From Pseudoflavonifractor sp902362925 (lineage in GTDB: Bacteria > Bacillota > Clostridia > Oscillospirales > Oscillospiraceae): a stretch of 64,000 nucleotides of DNA. Shown piece after piece: positions 8,270-16,365 of the stretch. The stretch is from NCBI GenBank assembly GCA_902362925.1, contig CABIYL010000016.1, one strand, 5' to 3'. A program made the position numbers and the translations under genes. A model generated the notes under the pieces. The model was not told the DNA's origin and made no database searches. It saw nothing but the letters and a program-made list of their open reading frames with translations. Each line of letters opens with the position of its first letter. The first letter of the stretch is position 1.

Positions 8270-9742
8270 TTATTCGCTGGGCTGTGCCCTGCCGAGGTCG
8301 ACCTCGACCTCGCGGATATAGCCCCGGGAGACATAGCGGATCTTGACCCGCATAGTCTCGTCCTCGAGGATGGTCTCCGCCTGTCCTTCCGGGACGGTGA
8401 TCTCGGCGGAGCTGATCTCCTTCGCGTCGATCATCCGCTGCAAGGGGACGAACATGAACTTCGCCCGGGTCTCAAGCTCGCCCTGCACGTCCTCGAGGTC
8501 GATGTCATCGTTCAGCAGGAGGAGCCCTTCCTTCCGGGTCTCCCGGATGATCTTGTTCTTGACGCGGACGTCCTCGGCGTAGCGGAAGTCGCTCCCGTCC
8601 GGGCTCATCATCTTCGTATGGTAGACATAGAAGTCGTCGAGCCCGTCGTATTCCCGGAACGTCAGATAGCCCGCGAGATCCAGGAGCTCGATGATGGAGT
8701 TGTCCATCTCGGCGGGGAGCAGTTCGAGGAGCTTCGTCTTCGGGATGCCGAAGCCCGCCTCCGTCCTGGTCTTGCCGATGGACTCCTGCACCGCTGCCTT
8801 TGCGTAGAGGCCGCACACAAGGCCCGCGAGGTTGGTGATCTGGGTCGAGCCGTCCAGCTTCACCAGACGGCCCCAGGCGGTGACGACCTGGATGTCGTAG
8901 TTCTTGACCTTCTTCCGCTTGGCCTCCATCTCGAGGGCCCAGTCAGTGAGATCCCCGCCGCCCATCATGTCGGGCTCGTCCTCCTCGTCGCCGGTCGTGG
9001 GATACTTGGCCTCGAATACCACGAACACGGGCTTGTGGTAGACGTCGCGGAGCTCGATTTGCGCCTCGCTCACCGCCTGCCAGAGATCGAGGTCGCTCTC
9101 GCCGACGACATGGATGAACTCATACTCCTCGGCGAACTTCTGGAGCTTCGTGAACGCCGCCAGGACGTCGCCGTTCGTCATAGTGGGGGCGGTGGTGGTG
9201 AAGCTGTAGGAGTCGTTCACAAGGAACGAGCTCGGCTTCTGGTCTTCCTCGGTCGCCTCGGTGAACTTGAGCTTGAGGCCGGTTCCGGTGATCTCATACT
9301 TGCCATTGACGGGGACGGTGATCTCGTCCGTGAAGGTCTTCCCCCCGTCGATAGAGTACACAAAGGCGGCGGTGTTGAGCTGTCCTTGCGCGGTGAACTT
9401 AACCACCACGGAGAAGGCGTTCGTCGGAGAGCCGTCGACGGTGACGGAGCCGCCGCCGTCGCCGGTCTTAGAAACGATTCCCAGCTCGCCCGCCGTAGTG
9501 GCGGAGACCGGGAGACAGTAGATCCGGGACGCGCCGAACTGCACGGAGTCCATGACAGCGTCAGCCAGAGGAGACAGGCCGAGGCGATCCTTGATTTTGG
9601 TCGCGTCCATGTCTCCGGTGATGATGATCGGGGTGTCCGACACAATGGGGGAGACACCGATCTTGAGGCTCTTACCGTTTCCCGTCGCGGTGGCGAAGCC
9701 GAGAAGGCCGTCCGTTACGGTATGCTTAACATCTCGAAGCAT
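8270..9742 (-). CDS. Tail sheath protein (Mu gpL-like)
   Basis: 490 residues, typical sheath length. The N-terminal domain (DVKHTVTDGLLGFATATGNG) is followed by a beta-sandwich insertion (about residues 95-165, with VYSIDGGKTFTDEITV), then the conserved sheath core DLDLWQAVSEAQIELRDVYH and VTAWGRLVKLDGSTQITNLA. The C-terminal domain (FMFVPLQRMIDAKEISSAEI, ending EVEVDLGRAQPSE) forms the inter-subunit handshake in known sheaths. It defines the phage as a contractile-tailed myovirus. Confidence 0.92.
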   Translation of the reverse strand: MLRDVKHTVTDGLLGFATATGNGKSLKIGVSPIVSDTPIIITGDMDATKIKDRLGLSPLADAVMDSVQFGASRIYCLPVSATTAGELGIVSKTGDGGGSVTVDGSPTNAFSVVVKFTAQGQLNTAAFVYSIDGGKTFTDEITVPVNGKYEITGTGLKLKFTEATEEDQKPSSFLVNDSYSFTTTAPTMTNGDVLAAFTKLQKFAEEYEFIHVVGESDLDLWQAVSEAQIELRDVYHKPVFVVFEAKYPTTGDEEDEPDMMGGGDLTDWALEMEAKRKKVKNYDIQVVTAWGRLVKLDGSTQITNLAGLVCGLYAKAAVQESIGKTRTEAGFGIPKTKLLELLPAEMDNSIIELLDLAGYLTFREYDGLDDFYVYHTKMMSPDGSDFRYAEDVRVKNKIIRETRKEGLLLLNDDIDLEDVQGELETRAKFMFVPLQRMIDAKEISSAEITVPEGQAETILEDETMRVKIRYVSRGYIREVEVDLGRAQPSE

Positions 9743-9990
9743 TACTTCTTGACCTCCTTCTTCCCGGAGCCTCCCCTCATAGGAGCGTTCTCAAATTTCT
9801 TGACCGCCTCGAGGAACTCCTCCTCGGCGACGGCTTTGCCGGGCTTCCAGCCCTGGGCGCTGCATACGCCCGCAAACACGGCCCGCCCGACTTTGTGCTT
9901 GCTGCGAAGCTCCCCGACGTCATAGAGCGCCGGGGCCTTCTTGTTCTGTTCCCCCGTTGCGGTGGGGGTCGATGCCGCTTTAGTTGCCAT
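9742..9990 (-). CDS. Small basic phage protein upstream of sheath
   Basis: 82 residues from ATG 9990 (ribosome site AAGGAGA). The start has low complexity (MATKAASTPTATGEQNKK), then a compact helical domain (residues 25-65, YDVGELRSKHKVGRAVFAGV) and a lysine-rich end. Mu has a small gene (gp38) at this place. Its stop shares bases with the sheath start. Function unknown; possibly connected with neck or sheath assembly. Confidence 0.65.
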   Translation of the reverse strand: MATKAASTPTATGEQNKKAPALYDVGELRSKHKVGRAVFAGVCSAQGWKPGKAVAEEEFLEAVKKFENAPMRGGSGKKEVKK

Positions 9991-10501
9991 CTGCAATCTC
10001 CTTTCCGTCGTTCTTTGCTATGGACTCGACCTCGACGTCCGTGACCTTTGCGAAGTTCGTGTCCCTATAGAGTCCGCCGTCAAACCGTATCCGAATTTGA
10101 ACGGCGACTTGTGCTTTGAGAATAGAGTCGTCCTTGTCGACCCAATCGGCCCCCTCGACCTCGCTCGGAACATAATCGCCGTTGACGTATATGCCCCGAT
10201 CGAGGCTCGAGAGGAACGCCCCGAACATACTCTCGACGGCCTCGTCGGTGTAGTCTCCGATTATCACAGTGAAGGTGAGAGCCCGGTCGAAGACCTTTCT
10301 CCTCTTTTTCTGCGCTCCCTCTTGGTCTCTATATCGTGTTTTGGAGCCGTTTCGGAGAAGGGTCTCCGACTCGAACAGCACCGCGCCGATGTGACTCTCT
10401 TGACTCTTTTCGAGACCCTTTTGAGTTGTGTACGGTTTAGACTTTAGGCCCGCCGCCTTGAGCTTTTCGAGGAGGTATTCCTTGCTTTGTTTGTAGAGCA
10501 T
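9980..10501 (-). CDS. Tail terminator / neck protein, Mu gp37-like
   Basis: 173 residues. The pattern VFDRALTFTVIIGDYTDEAV then FLSSLDRGIYVNGDYVPSEV and a beta-rich end fits tail-terminator-like (DUF1834/gp37) proteins that cap the tail tube. It stops 11 bases inside the next gene and begins directly after the gpG-like gene. Assignment is from gene order (gpG-gp37-gp38-gpL in Mu) more than from motifs. Confidence 0.6.
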   Translation of the reverse strand: MLYKQSKEYLLEKLKAAGLKSKPYTTQKGLEKSQESHIGAVLFESETLLRNGSKTRYRDQEGAQKKRRKVFDRALTFTVIIGDYTDEAVESMFGAFLSSLDRGIYVNGDYVPSEVEGADWVDKDDSILKAQVAVQIRIRFDGGLYRDTNFAKVTDVEVESIAKNDGKEIADGN

Positions 10502-10993
10502 TTAGTCGTCCCTCCCGATGAACTCCTCGGTCGTCGCCTTGATCTCCTGCATGTCCTCGTCCGATAGGCCGAGAAACGGGCGGGCGGGGATGTTGACTTT
10601 GACCTGCTTCTTGCTGACCCACTGGCCGCCCACCTGGAAGCGGAGGTTCTTCGCCTTCCGGGCCCGGATGGTGCGCCCCTGGTCTCCAAATTGGTGTGTC
10701 GCTGCGTGCTTTGCGTTCGTGCCGACCGCGAACCCCGAAGCGTCCGCCGTCACTTGGATCGAGTTGCGGAGCTGCGAGGAATCGATGAGGGTCTTCCCCC
10801 CGGTGGTCGCCGCCCGGATGGAGGTCTTCCACCTCCTGCCGTCCGGCGCTCGTCCCTCCTTGAAACGCTCAAGGGTGGACTCTCGGACGCCTTCGCCGAG
10901 GGCCATGTTGAGACTCCTTCGGTCTATTTCCGAGTATCGCCGCATTTTTCGGAGGAGTGCGGCGGTCTCTCCTTCAAGGCGGATACTATACAC
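10502..10993 (-). CDS. Virion morphogenesis protein, Mu gpG / phage_tail_S-like
   Basis: 163 residues. Typical features are an N-terminal helix (MYSIRLEGETAALLRKMRRY), then RFKEGRAPDGRRWKTSIRAA, KTLIDSSQLRNSIQVTADAS, VGTNAKHAATHQFGDQGRTI, and PARPFLGLSDEDMQEI at the end. The order GRAPDG...W, L..S..L..S, HQFG, PARPFLG is the family hallmark. It serves in tail completion / neck assembly between head and tail. Confidence 0.9.
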   Translation of the reverse strand: MYSIRLEGETAALLRKMRRYSEIDRRSLNMALGEGVRESTLERFKEGRAPDGRRWKTSIRAATTGGKTLIDSSQLRNSIQVTADASGFAVGTNAKHAATHQFGDQGRTIRARKAKNLRFQVGGQWVSKKQVKVNIPARPFLGLSDEDMQEIKATTEEFIGRDD

Positions 10994-10996
10994 GAA

Positions 10997-11452
10997 CTAC
11001 ATCCCCCTCATCTTCGCCCGCGTGAATAGACGGGGGTTTGACTTTGCCGAAAATCCGGTAGCTGCCGCGCTCGCCGGATCTTCGGTCTCGGTGCCGATCG
11101 AGACCTTCCCCTCTGCGACGAGGGTGAGGAACTTGATCGCCGCGTTGTATCGGTTGAGATAGGTCTTTTGGTCGGTGCTCTCGTCGATGCCGATACGGGA
11201 AAACAGGTTATAGACCGCGATGTCCTTCGAGAACTTGTTCAGAACCCGAGGGGCCGGGGAGATCGGGACGGTGTACCTCTTAGCGAGATAGCCGTCGATC
11301 TCCGCGTCGGCGTCGGCGATCGCCGCTTCGATGAGCGGCTCAACGAGTTCCTCACGCTCAGCGGGGTCTTCGATGAAGGTGTCGCCGATGATCGCGTTGA
11401 GGGCGTCGTCCTTGAGCATCTCCCGGACTTCTTCCTTTGTGCTATAGCTCAC
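10997..11452 (-). CDS. Head-tail connector, Mu gp36-like (DUF1320)
   Basis: 151 residues from GTG 11452, chosen because of AAGGAGGG before it. The reading frame extends further upstream but without signal. The pattern is a helix-rich start (STKEEVREMLKDDALN), then ADADAEIDGYLAKRYTVPIS, RVLNKFSKDIAVYNLFSRIG and RYNAAIKFLTLVAEGKVSIG. This pattern of A(D)AxIDGYL..RY.VP followed by L...C/ValYxL is the DUF1320 family signature. It joins the portal ring to the neck. Confidence 0.88.
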   Translation of the reverse strand: MSYSTKEEVREMLKDDALNAIIGDTFIEDPAEREELVEPLIEAAIADADAEIDGYLAKRYTVPISPAPRVLNKFSKDIAVYNLFSRIGIDESTDQKTYLNRYNAAIKFLTLVAEGKVSIGTETEDPASAAATGFSAKSNPRLFTRAKMRGM

Positions 11453-11484
11453 GGCGCTCCCTCCTTGCTCTTTCCGTCTCGACT

Positions 11485-12372
11485 TTACTCGGCGGTTCCG
11501 TCGCTGCCATATGCCATCTGCCAGAAGCCGAAGCCAGCGTTGCCGCGATAGTCCGCGCCATAGATGAAGGTCTTCCGCATGAAGACATTGTTGTCGGTTT
11601 CGGCGGTCAAGGAGACGAACTTCGCCTTCTTGCGCTGCTGCCAAATGAGGGGGCGGATGGGCCGGGTGGTGCAAAGCAGATACCACGCGGAGTCATGCCC
11701 GGCGAGCTGGGGGACGACGAGAGGCTTCGCGGTGCCCTGCATGGTGTTCTTGGTGCCGTTGATGTAGTCGGCGACCAGGATGTCGCGGGCGGCTACTTCC
11801 AGGGCAGGAGGAACGACGAGCAGGTTCGGGACGAGGTTCAGCGCCCGGCCCTTGGAGTTGGTCAAGCCCATCATGGAGGCGCGGGCCGCTGCATAAGAGT
11901 CCTTGGTGAGCTTAGCGGTGCTCTTGTTGGTGACGGTCTTCTTTCCGATCTTGTGGGCGTCGGAGAAAAAGGGCTGTCCGTCGTAGCACTTTTCCGAGAA
12001 GCCGCCCGCCAGCAGGGAGAAGATGAGCTCGTCGGGATGAGCTGCTGCTGACTCGCCGAGCATCTCGACGGAAGGGTTATAAAGGCCGATCTTGTCGTCC
12101 TCGATCGCGTTGCGGTCGACGCCGACGGTGAGCTCGAAGTCCTTGTTCTTGATGGTGTAGTCGCTCGCGCTGAGGTTCTGGATCTCGCGGTCGCCGATCC
12201 ACTCCCTCATGCCCGGGATGTCACCGAGCCAGGCGTAGGTCTCCGAGTCCGTAGTGGACGGGGTAGTGGTGGCGATCTGGGTATAGAGCGGGGTCACGCC
12301 TTCAAATGCCCTGTTGAACAGGGTATTGAAGCCGACGTAAATCCCTCTAAGGGACTGCTGATTGACAATCAT
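11485..12372 (-). CDS. Major capsid protein, Mu gpT-like
   Basis: 295 residues (MIVNQQSLRGIYVGFNTLFN), with DSETYAWLGDIPGMREWIGD near residue 45 and YTIKNKDFELTVGVDRNAIE. These are characteristic of the gpT HK97-fold family. The later segment ARDILVADYINGTKNTMQGT and the C-terminal RPIRPLIWQQRKKAKF also fit. Follows a decoration-like protein and the protease/scaffold, as in Mu I-T order. Comparable in length to Mu gpT. Confidence 0.95.
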   Translation of the reverse strand: MIVNQQSLRGIYVGFNTLFNRAFEGVTPLYTQIATTTPSTTDSETYAWLGDIPGMREWIGDREIQNLSASDYTIKNKDFELTVGVDRNAIEDDKIGLYNPSVEMLGESAAAHPDELIFSLLAGGFSEKCYDGQPFFSDAHKIGKKTVTNKSTAKLTKDSYAAARASMMGLTNSKGRALNLVPNLLVVPPALEVAARDILVADYINGTKNTMQGTAKPLVVPQLAGHDSAWYLLCTTRPIRPLIWQQRKKAKFVSLTAETDNNVFMRKTFIYGADYRGNAGFGFWQMAYGSDGTAE

Positions 12373-12399
12373 GTTCTGTTTCCTCCTTGTCGGTGTGAA

Positions 12400-12834
12400 T
12401 TAAGCGCCAGCGCCAGCCGTCGCCGGGGTGTAGCCGAAGCCCATCTCGACGGCGACGCCTTCGTCGTCGACGCGAATGACGAGACCGGCGACCGAGGCGC
12501 TCGTCGCGGTCTTCGTGACGGTCTGGTCGTCCTCGATGTAGCACGGGCCCAGGACTTCGGCGGCGGCGATCTTGCCGCTGGTGGAGTTCTCGAAGACGAA
12601 GATGCCGCGAGCGACGCGGATGACGGCCTCGCCGTCGCCTCCCTTGTTCTCCACGGTCTCCTCGGCCCGGCCCGCTGCCTTGAGGCCGGTCGCCTTCTTG
12701 CCGGGGATCGCGTAGCCGTTGGCATCAATCGCCACGATGGAACCCTGATAGATGGTGGTCGCGCCCTTGACAGGGAGGGCGATGTACTTCCCGCCGAGCT
12801 CGGACGTGTCTCTCACATTGGTCAATGCTGCCAT
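12400..12834 (-). CDS. Probable head decoration protein
   Basis: 144 residues, beta-rich and acidic, with a Gly/Ala/Thr-rich tail. The pattern ALPVKGATTIYQGSIVAIDA and ARGIFVFENSTSGKIAAAEV resembles small capsid cement proteins that enter the HK97 lattice. It lies between the protease/scaffold and major capsid genes. It lacks any enzyme motif; role inferred from composition and place. Confidence 0.65.
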   Translation of the reverse strand: MAALTNVRDTSELGGKYIALPVKGATTIYQGSIVAIDANGYAIPGKKATGLKAAGRAEETVENKGGDGEAVIRVARGIFVFENSTSGKIAAAEVLGPCYIEDDQTVTKTATSASVAGLVIRVDDEGVAVEMGFGYTPATAGAGA

Positions 12835-12838
12835 GGTC

Positions 12839-13900
12839 TTATTCCTCCTTCATGCCGTATTTCTTGACGTCGTCGGCGCTGATGCCGAGCTGCTTGCAGA
12901 CGAGCATCGTCGCCTCATCCAGTTCGTCGCCCTTGAGGGCCAGCGCGTCGCCCCCGGCGATCTCGGACATGGGGACGACCTGGGGAGCTTTCTCAAGGAA
13001 CGCCTTGAAGCCGTCGGGGCTCTTGAGGGCGTACTCCTTGGCCCACCCTCTCTGTGCCGGGGTGATCTTCCCGCTCTTGAGGGCCAGCTCCACGGCCTCC
13101 TCGGCGTCGCGGTCGGCGAGCTTCTCCTCGAGGGCCTTGACGCGCCCGTCGACGCCGCCCTTGAGGGCCATGATGGAAGCGGCGACGTCAGCGGTCGAGG
13201 CTCCGGCTTTGAGGCCCAGGAGCTCACAGACGGACTTGTTCGCGACGATGCCGTCGTCCTGGTCTTCGGGCTTGCCGCCCTCTCCGGGCTTCTTGCCGGG
13301 AGCCTTGCCGCCCTCCGCCGCCTCCTTGAGTGCCTTGTTCTCCTCGACACAAGCCGAGAGCGCCGTGAGGATCTGCTCCTCGTCCGCGTCTTCGCCCAGG
13401 CCGAGCGCTGCCGCGAGCTTCTTGATGAGTTCGTTCATGTTGGTTTCTCCTCCTTGAAATGTGGATGAATTGACAATCGGGGTCATGCCCGCGATCGCTG
13501 GGGTGTTGGTGAGGGCGAGGGAGTGGAGGCCCGTCGCCTTGTTGTCCGACTTGCGGACGGTGATGACCGGGGATAGGTAGCGGTATTCCTTGTTCTCAAG
13601 GTACTGCTTCGCGGGAATTGTCCACTCGACCCGGGCCTTGATGTGCCCATCTTCGGCAAACAATTCCTTGACCCACCCGGCGGCGGGGGCTCGTTCTCCC
13701 GTGAGTGTCTGGTGCTCATAGTCGACAACAAGGTCGACGCCTCGCTGCGCGATCTGTTCCTTCATCGCCGCGAGGCTCTCCTCGTCGACGTCGAACTCTC
13801 CCTTCTGACTCACGACATGACCGAAGGGCAGGACGGAGATGACCTCCGGCGCTCCTCCGACATCCACTTCGCCCCCTTTTAGGGTGAGAAAGTCGTTCAT
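12839..13900 (-). CDS. Head maturation protease and scaffold, Mu gpI-like
   Basis: 353 residues. The N-terminal protease domain includes VLPFGHVVSQKGEFDVDEES, then GVDLVVDYEHQTLTGERAPA (conserved D-x-x-H near residues 58-62), YRYLSPVITV and HSLALTNTPAIAGM (about residues 105-142), as in the gpI family. The C-terminal 200 residues are Ala/Glu/Lys-rich and helical, consistent with an internal scaffold that is cleaved off after capsid assembly. Confidence 0.92.
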   Translation of the reverse strand: MNDFLTLKGGEVDVGGAPEVISVLPFGHVVSQKGEFDVDEESLAAMKEQIAQRGVDLVVDYEHQTLTGERAPAAGWVKELFAEDGHIKARVEWTIPAKQYLENKEYRYLSPVITVRKSDNKATGLHSLALTNTPAIAGMTPIVNSSTFQGGETNMNELIKKLAAALGLGEDADEEQILTALSACVEENKALKEAAEGGKAPGKKPGEGGKPEDQDDGIVANKSVCELLGLKAGASTADVAASIMALKGGVDGRVKALEEKLADRDAEEAVELALKSGKITPAQRGWAKEYALKSPDGFKAFLEKAPQVVPMSEIAGGDALALKGDELDEATMLVCKQLGISADDVKKYGMKEE

Positions 13901-14035
13901 TTTCTGGTGTCTCCTTTGGTGTGGTGCTCACAATCGTCTATAACGCCGTTATCTCGCGTTATAACGGTGCCTTCCTGGTAGGCCCCGGGAATTTCACCCC
14001 CGTCCCGTTCGCCCCTTCCTGGGGCCTCTACGGGG

Positions 14036-14746
14036 CTATAAAGAGGGGTTCTCTTTTTCTCGCTTTTGGTACGCCTTCACGAGTGCCTCGGGGTAGTCCT
14101 TGAGATCCGGCGTGAAGCGTACCTTCGCGGGGTTGGTGGAGAAGTGCGGGTCGGGCATGACCCCGCCCGGCGCTGATTGCTCCACTTTGAGCCCCCGGGC
14201 TTCGACCTGCCGCTTTGATAGGGTCTTGACGGTGCAGCGGCACCGGAACCCGTTCGGGGGGAACCAGGAGTCCCACACGGCGCTGTCCGCCGGGAATACC
14301 CTGCCGTCCATCGCGAGGTGGCTCGGTCGTGTGTGGGCGTCGTTGACGGCGTCATACTGCCAATAGGGGCGGAGCTTCATGACGCCCGGGTCTGTCATTT
14401 GCTCATAGTGGCCCACGTTGTAGGCCGTTTGGATGTTGGTGCGGAAGATGAGGTCGGCTTGCAGCGGGTCGAGTCCCTCATACCCTTCGGAGGTGAGGAA
14501 CTCGTTCATCCGGGAGCGGAACTCCGAGAGGGTGTTCCCGTCTTCCAGGGCCGCGAGGATCTCATCGTAGAACCGCTTGAGGATCTGGGCCTTCGTGTAT
14601 CCGCCGACGGTGAAGGCAAGCCCCCGGTATTTCTCCGCGATACGGTAGAACACGGAGGCGGACACGGGGACGCGCTCCTTGAAATACTTGACGGCCTCCT
14701 CGAAGGTCATGTCCTTCCGGTTGAATACGGCCTCAATCTCGTCCAT
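14036..14746 (-). CDS. Minor head / morphogenesis protein, Mu gpF-like
   Basis: 236 residues. It has an N-terminal helical region, then the gpF core DLIFRTNIQTAYNVGHYEQM, WQYDAVNDAHTRPSHLAMDG, WFPPNGFRCRCTVKTLSKRQ and the Arg/Cys cluster (FRCRC) that probably binds metal. This conserved set (R-N-x-x-x-AYN, D...TRPSH, PPNG..CRC) defines phage_Mu_F / SPP1 gp7 proteins. It overlaps the portal gene by 14 bases. Confidence 0.93.
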   Translation of the reverse strand: MDEIEAVFNRKDMTFEEAVKYFKERVPVSASVFYRIAEKYRGLAFTVGGYTKAQILKRFYDEILAALEDGNTLSEFRSRMNEFLTSEGYEGLDPLQADLIFRTNIQTAYNVGHYEQMTDPGVMKLRPYWQYDAVNDAHTRPSHLAMDGRVFPADSAVWDSWFPPNGFRCRCTVKTLSKRQVEARGLKVEQSAPGGVMPDPHFSTNPAKVRFTPDLKDYPEALVKAYQKREKENPSL

Positions 14747-16349
14747 CTTCGAGCGACCTCCCCTCGAGGTCTGCGTAGAGCATGACCTTTTGAAGCAGCT
14801 CCTCCACGTCGGAGATGTCCATCTCGCCGAACAGGGAGGCGACGGCCTTCTCGTCTTCCATCATGTCGCGGAGCTCCTCAAGGCTCTCGGCTTTCTCAAT
14901 AATCTTGAGAACAGGGCCGAACGCCTTCTTGAACGCTCCGGCGCTTTTTTTGGTGGCTGCTGCCGCAAGTTGGTCGATGCGTTCCTGCGTCCCGTGGCCC
15001 GCTGCGCCCCCGGCCTTGAGCGCGATCGGCGTCTCCGGCGCGGTTGCTTTGAAGGAGAAGGGGCCGATCCCTGCGCCCTGTGCCTGGGTTGCCGGTGTGG
15101 CGATCTCCTCGTCTCCCTCCGGTTTCGGGATGGAGAACTTCTTGTAGATGTAGGAGGTCGGAACCTTGAGACCGGCCTCCCGGATGAGCGTCCCGATCAC
15201 GGTCGCCGTCTGGGTGAGGTCTTCCGACTCCTCGGCGTCGAACCGTAGATAGGGGATGCGCTTGTCCTCCCCGAAGTTGTAGAGCACCAGGGGGCGGATG
15301 AGGTCGCGCCGGAGCGTGGCCGCGAGGGCCTTGCAGTCTGCGACGGTGAGGTCGTGTCGGACGTCGTTGTGCGTCTTGCTTTGCGCGTAGCTGCCGCCCC
15401 CGGAGTCCGAGGTCAAGGTCTGGCCGAGGATCGCCTTCGAGACCTGCTCGTCACAATAACGGGCGAGCCGTTCATAGAGGTCGGTCGAGCTGGTCTTTTC
15501 GGTGTTCACGAACTCGATCGTCGTGCCGTCCGGGAATATGCCCGCCGCGTCGGCTCCGATAGCGACAAGCGCTTGCATGAGCGCCCGCTTGTCCTCCTCG
15601 CTTGCGCCCGGCTGATACTTGCCCAGCCGGAGCGGCATCCCGAACACTTCACAGAACGCGACCCAGTCCTTGAGGGTGTAGTTCTTGAATAGGTACATCC
15701 AGGAGACCACGCGAAGAACGCCAGCTCGCGAAGGGTGGCCGCTGCGGGCTTTGTACTTGTGTACTATGAACTTGTTCTTAGGAAGAAGGATTCCCTCCGG
15801 CGCGTCCTGCGTCCGAACCTTGAAGGAGTCGTCGACAGTGTCCCAGAAGAACCGCTTTTGATGCCGCGAGCGGATGTCTCCGACAACGACGTGCCCTTCG
15901 TCATAGCTCCACATGATTTCAGAGACCGCGAAGCCCTTGCCGATTGCGTCCAGGAGGTCGAGCATGACATCCTCAAACCCCTCGATCCCGCCGATCTGTG
16001 CTTCTACGAACTCGGCGATCTCCTTGTCTCTCGGGTCGTCCGAGTCGAACGGGATGACCTCGTAGTCGAGGCCCGTGACCGCGTTCTTTCTCGTTTGGAG
16101 CTGGGAAAAGAGGTGCGGGTCTTTCTCCTCCATCTCCTCAAAAAGCTCGGCTTGCCGGAGCACATCTCCCGCGTCGGCCTCCTTGAAGATCTCCGCCAGA
16201 CGGACGGGGGTGAGCCCGTCCGAGGGGTACTCGCTGTACTTGTCCGTCACCTGGGAGACTGCGACCTCTCGCGTCTCCGGCCTCGGTGTCTGCGTAGACC
16301 TCAAGAGCCGCCGCCACGGGAACCACTTATTTTTGCTTTGGTCGGCCAA
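14733..16349 (-). CDS. Portal protein, Mu gp29-like (DUF935)
   Basis: 538 residues. The TTG at 16349 was chosen because AAAAGGAGGT stands 7 bases upstream. The earlier in-frame codons lie within terminase. Conserved DUF935 features: LRQAELFEEMEEKDPHLFSQ then TRKNAVTGLDYEVIPF (about residues 60-95), GFEDVMLDLLDAIGKGFAVS, EIMWSYDEGHVVVGDIRSRH and the loop GVLRVVSWMYLFKNYTLKDW. The C-terminal 120 residues are Ala/Lys-rich and helical. It forms the DNA-entry portal and terminase dock. Confidence 0.93.
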   Translation of the reverse strand: MADQSKNKWFPWRRLLRSTQTPRPETREVAVSQVTDKYSEYPSDGLTPVRLAEIFKEADAGDVLRQAELFEEMEEKDPHLFSQLQTRKNAVTGLDYEVIPFDSDDPRDKEIAEFVEAQIGGIEGFEDVMLDLLDAIGKGFAVSEIMWSYDEGHVVVGDIRSRHQKRFFWDTVDDSFKVRTQDAPEGILLPKNKFIVHKYKARSGHPSRAGVLRVVSWMYLFKNYTLKDWVAFCEVFGMPLRLGKYQPGASEEDKRALMQALVAIGADAAGIFPDGTTIEFVNTEKTSSTDLYERLARYCDEQVSKAILGQTLTSDSGGGSYAQSKTHNDVRHDLTVADCKALAATLRRDLIRPLVLYNFGEDKRIPYLRFDAEESEDLTQTATVIGTLIREAGLKVPTSYIYKKFSIPKPEGDEEIATPATQAQGAGIGPFSFKATAPETPIALKAGGAAGHGTQERIDQLAAAATKKSAGAFKKAFGPVLKIIEKAESLEELRDMMEDEKAVASLFGEMDISDVEELLQKVMLYADLEGRSLEDGRD

Positions 16350-16365
16350 ACCGTCCCACCTCCTT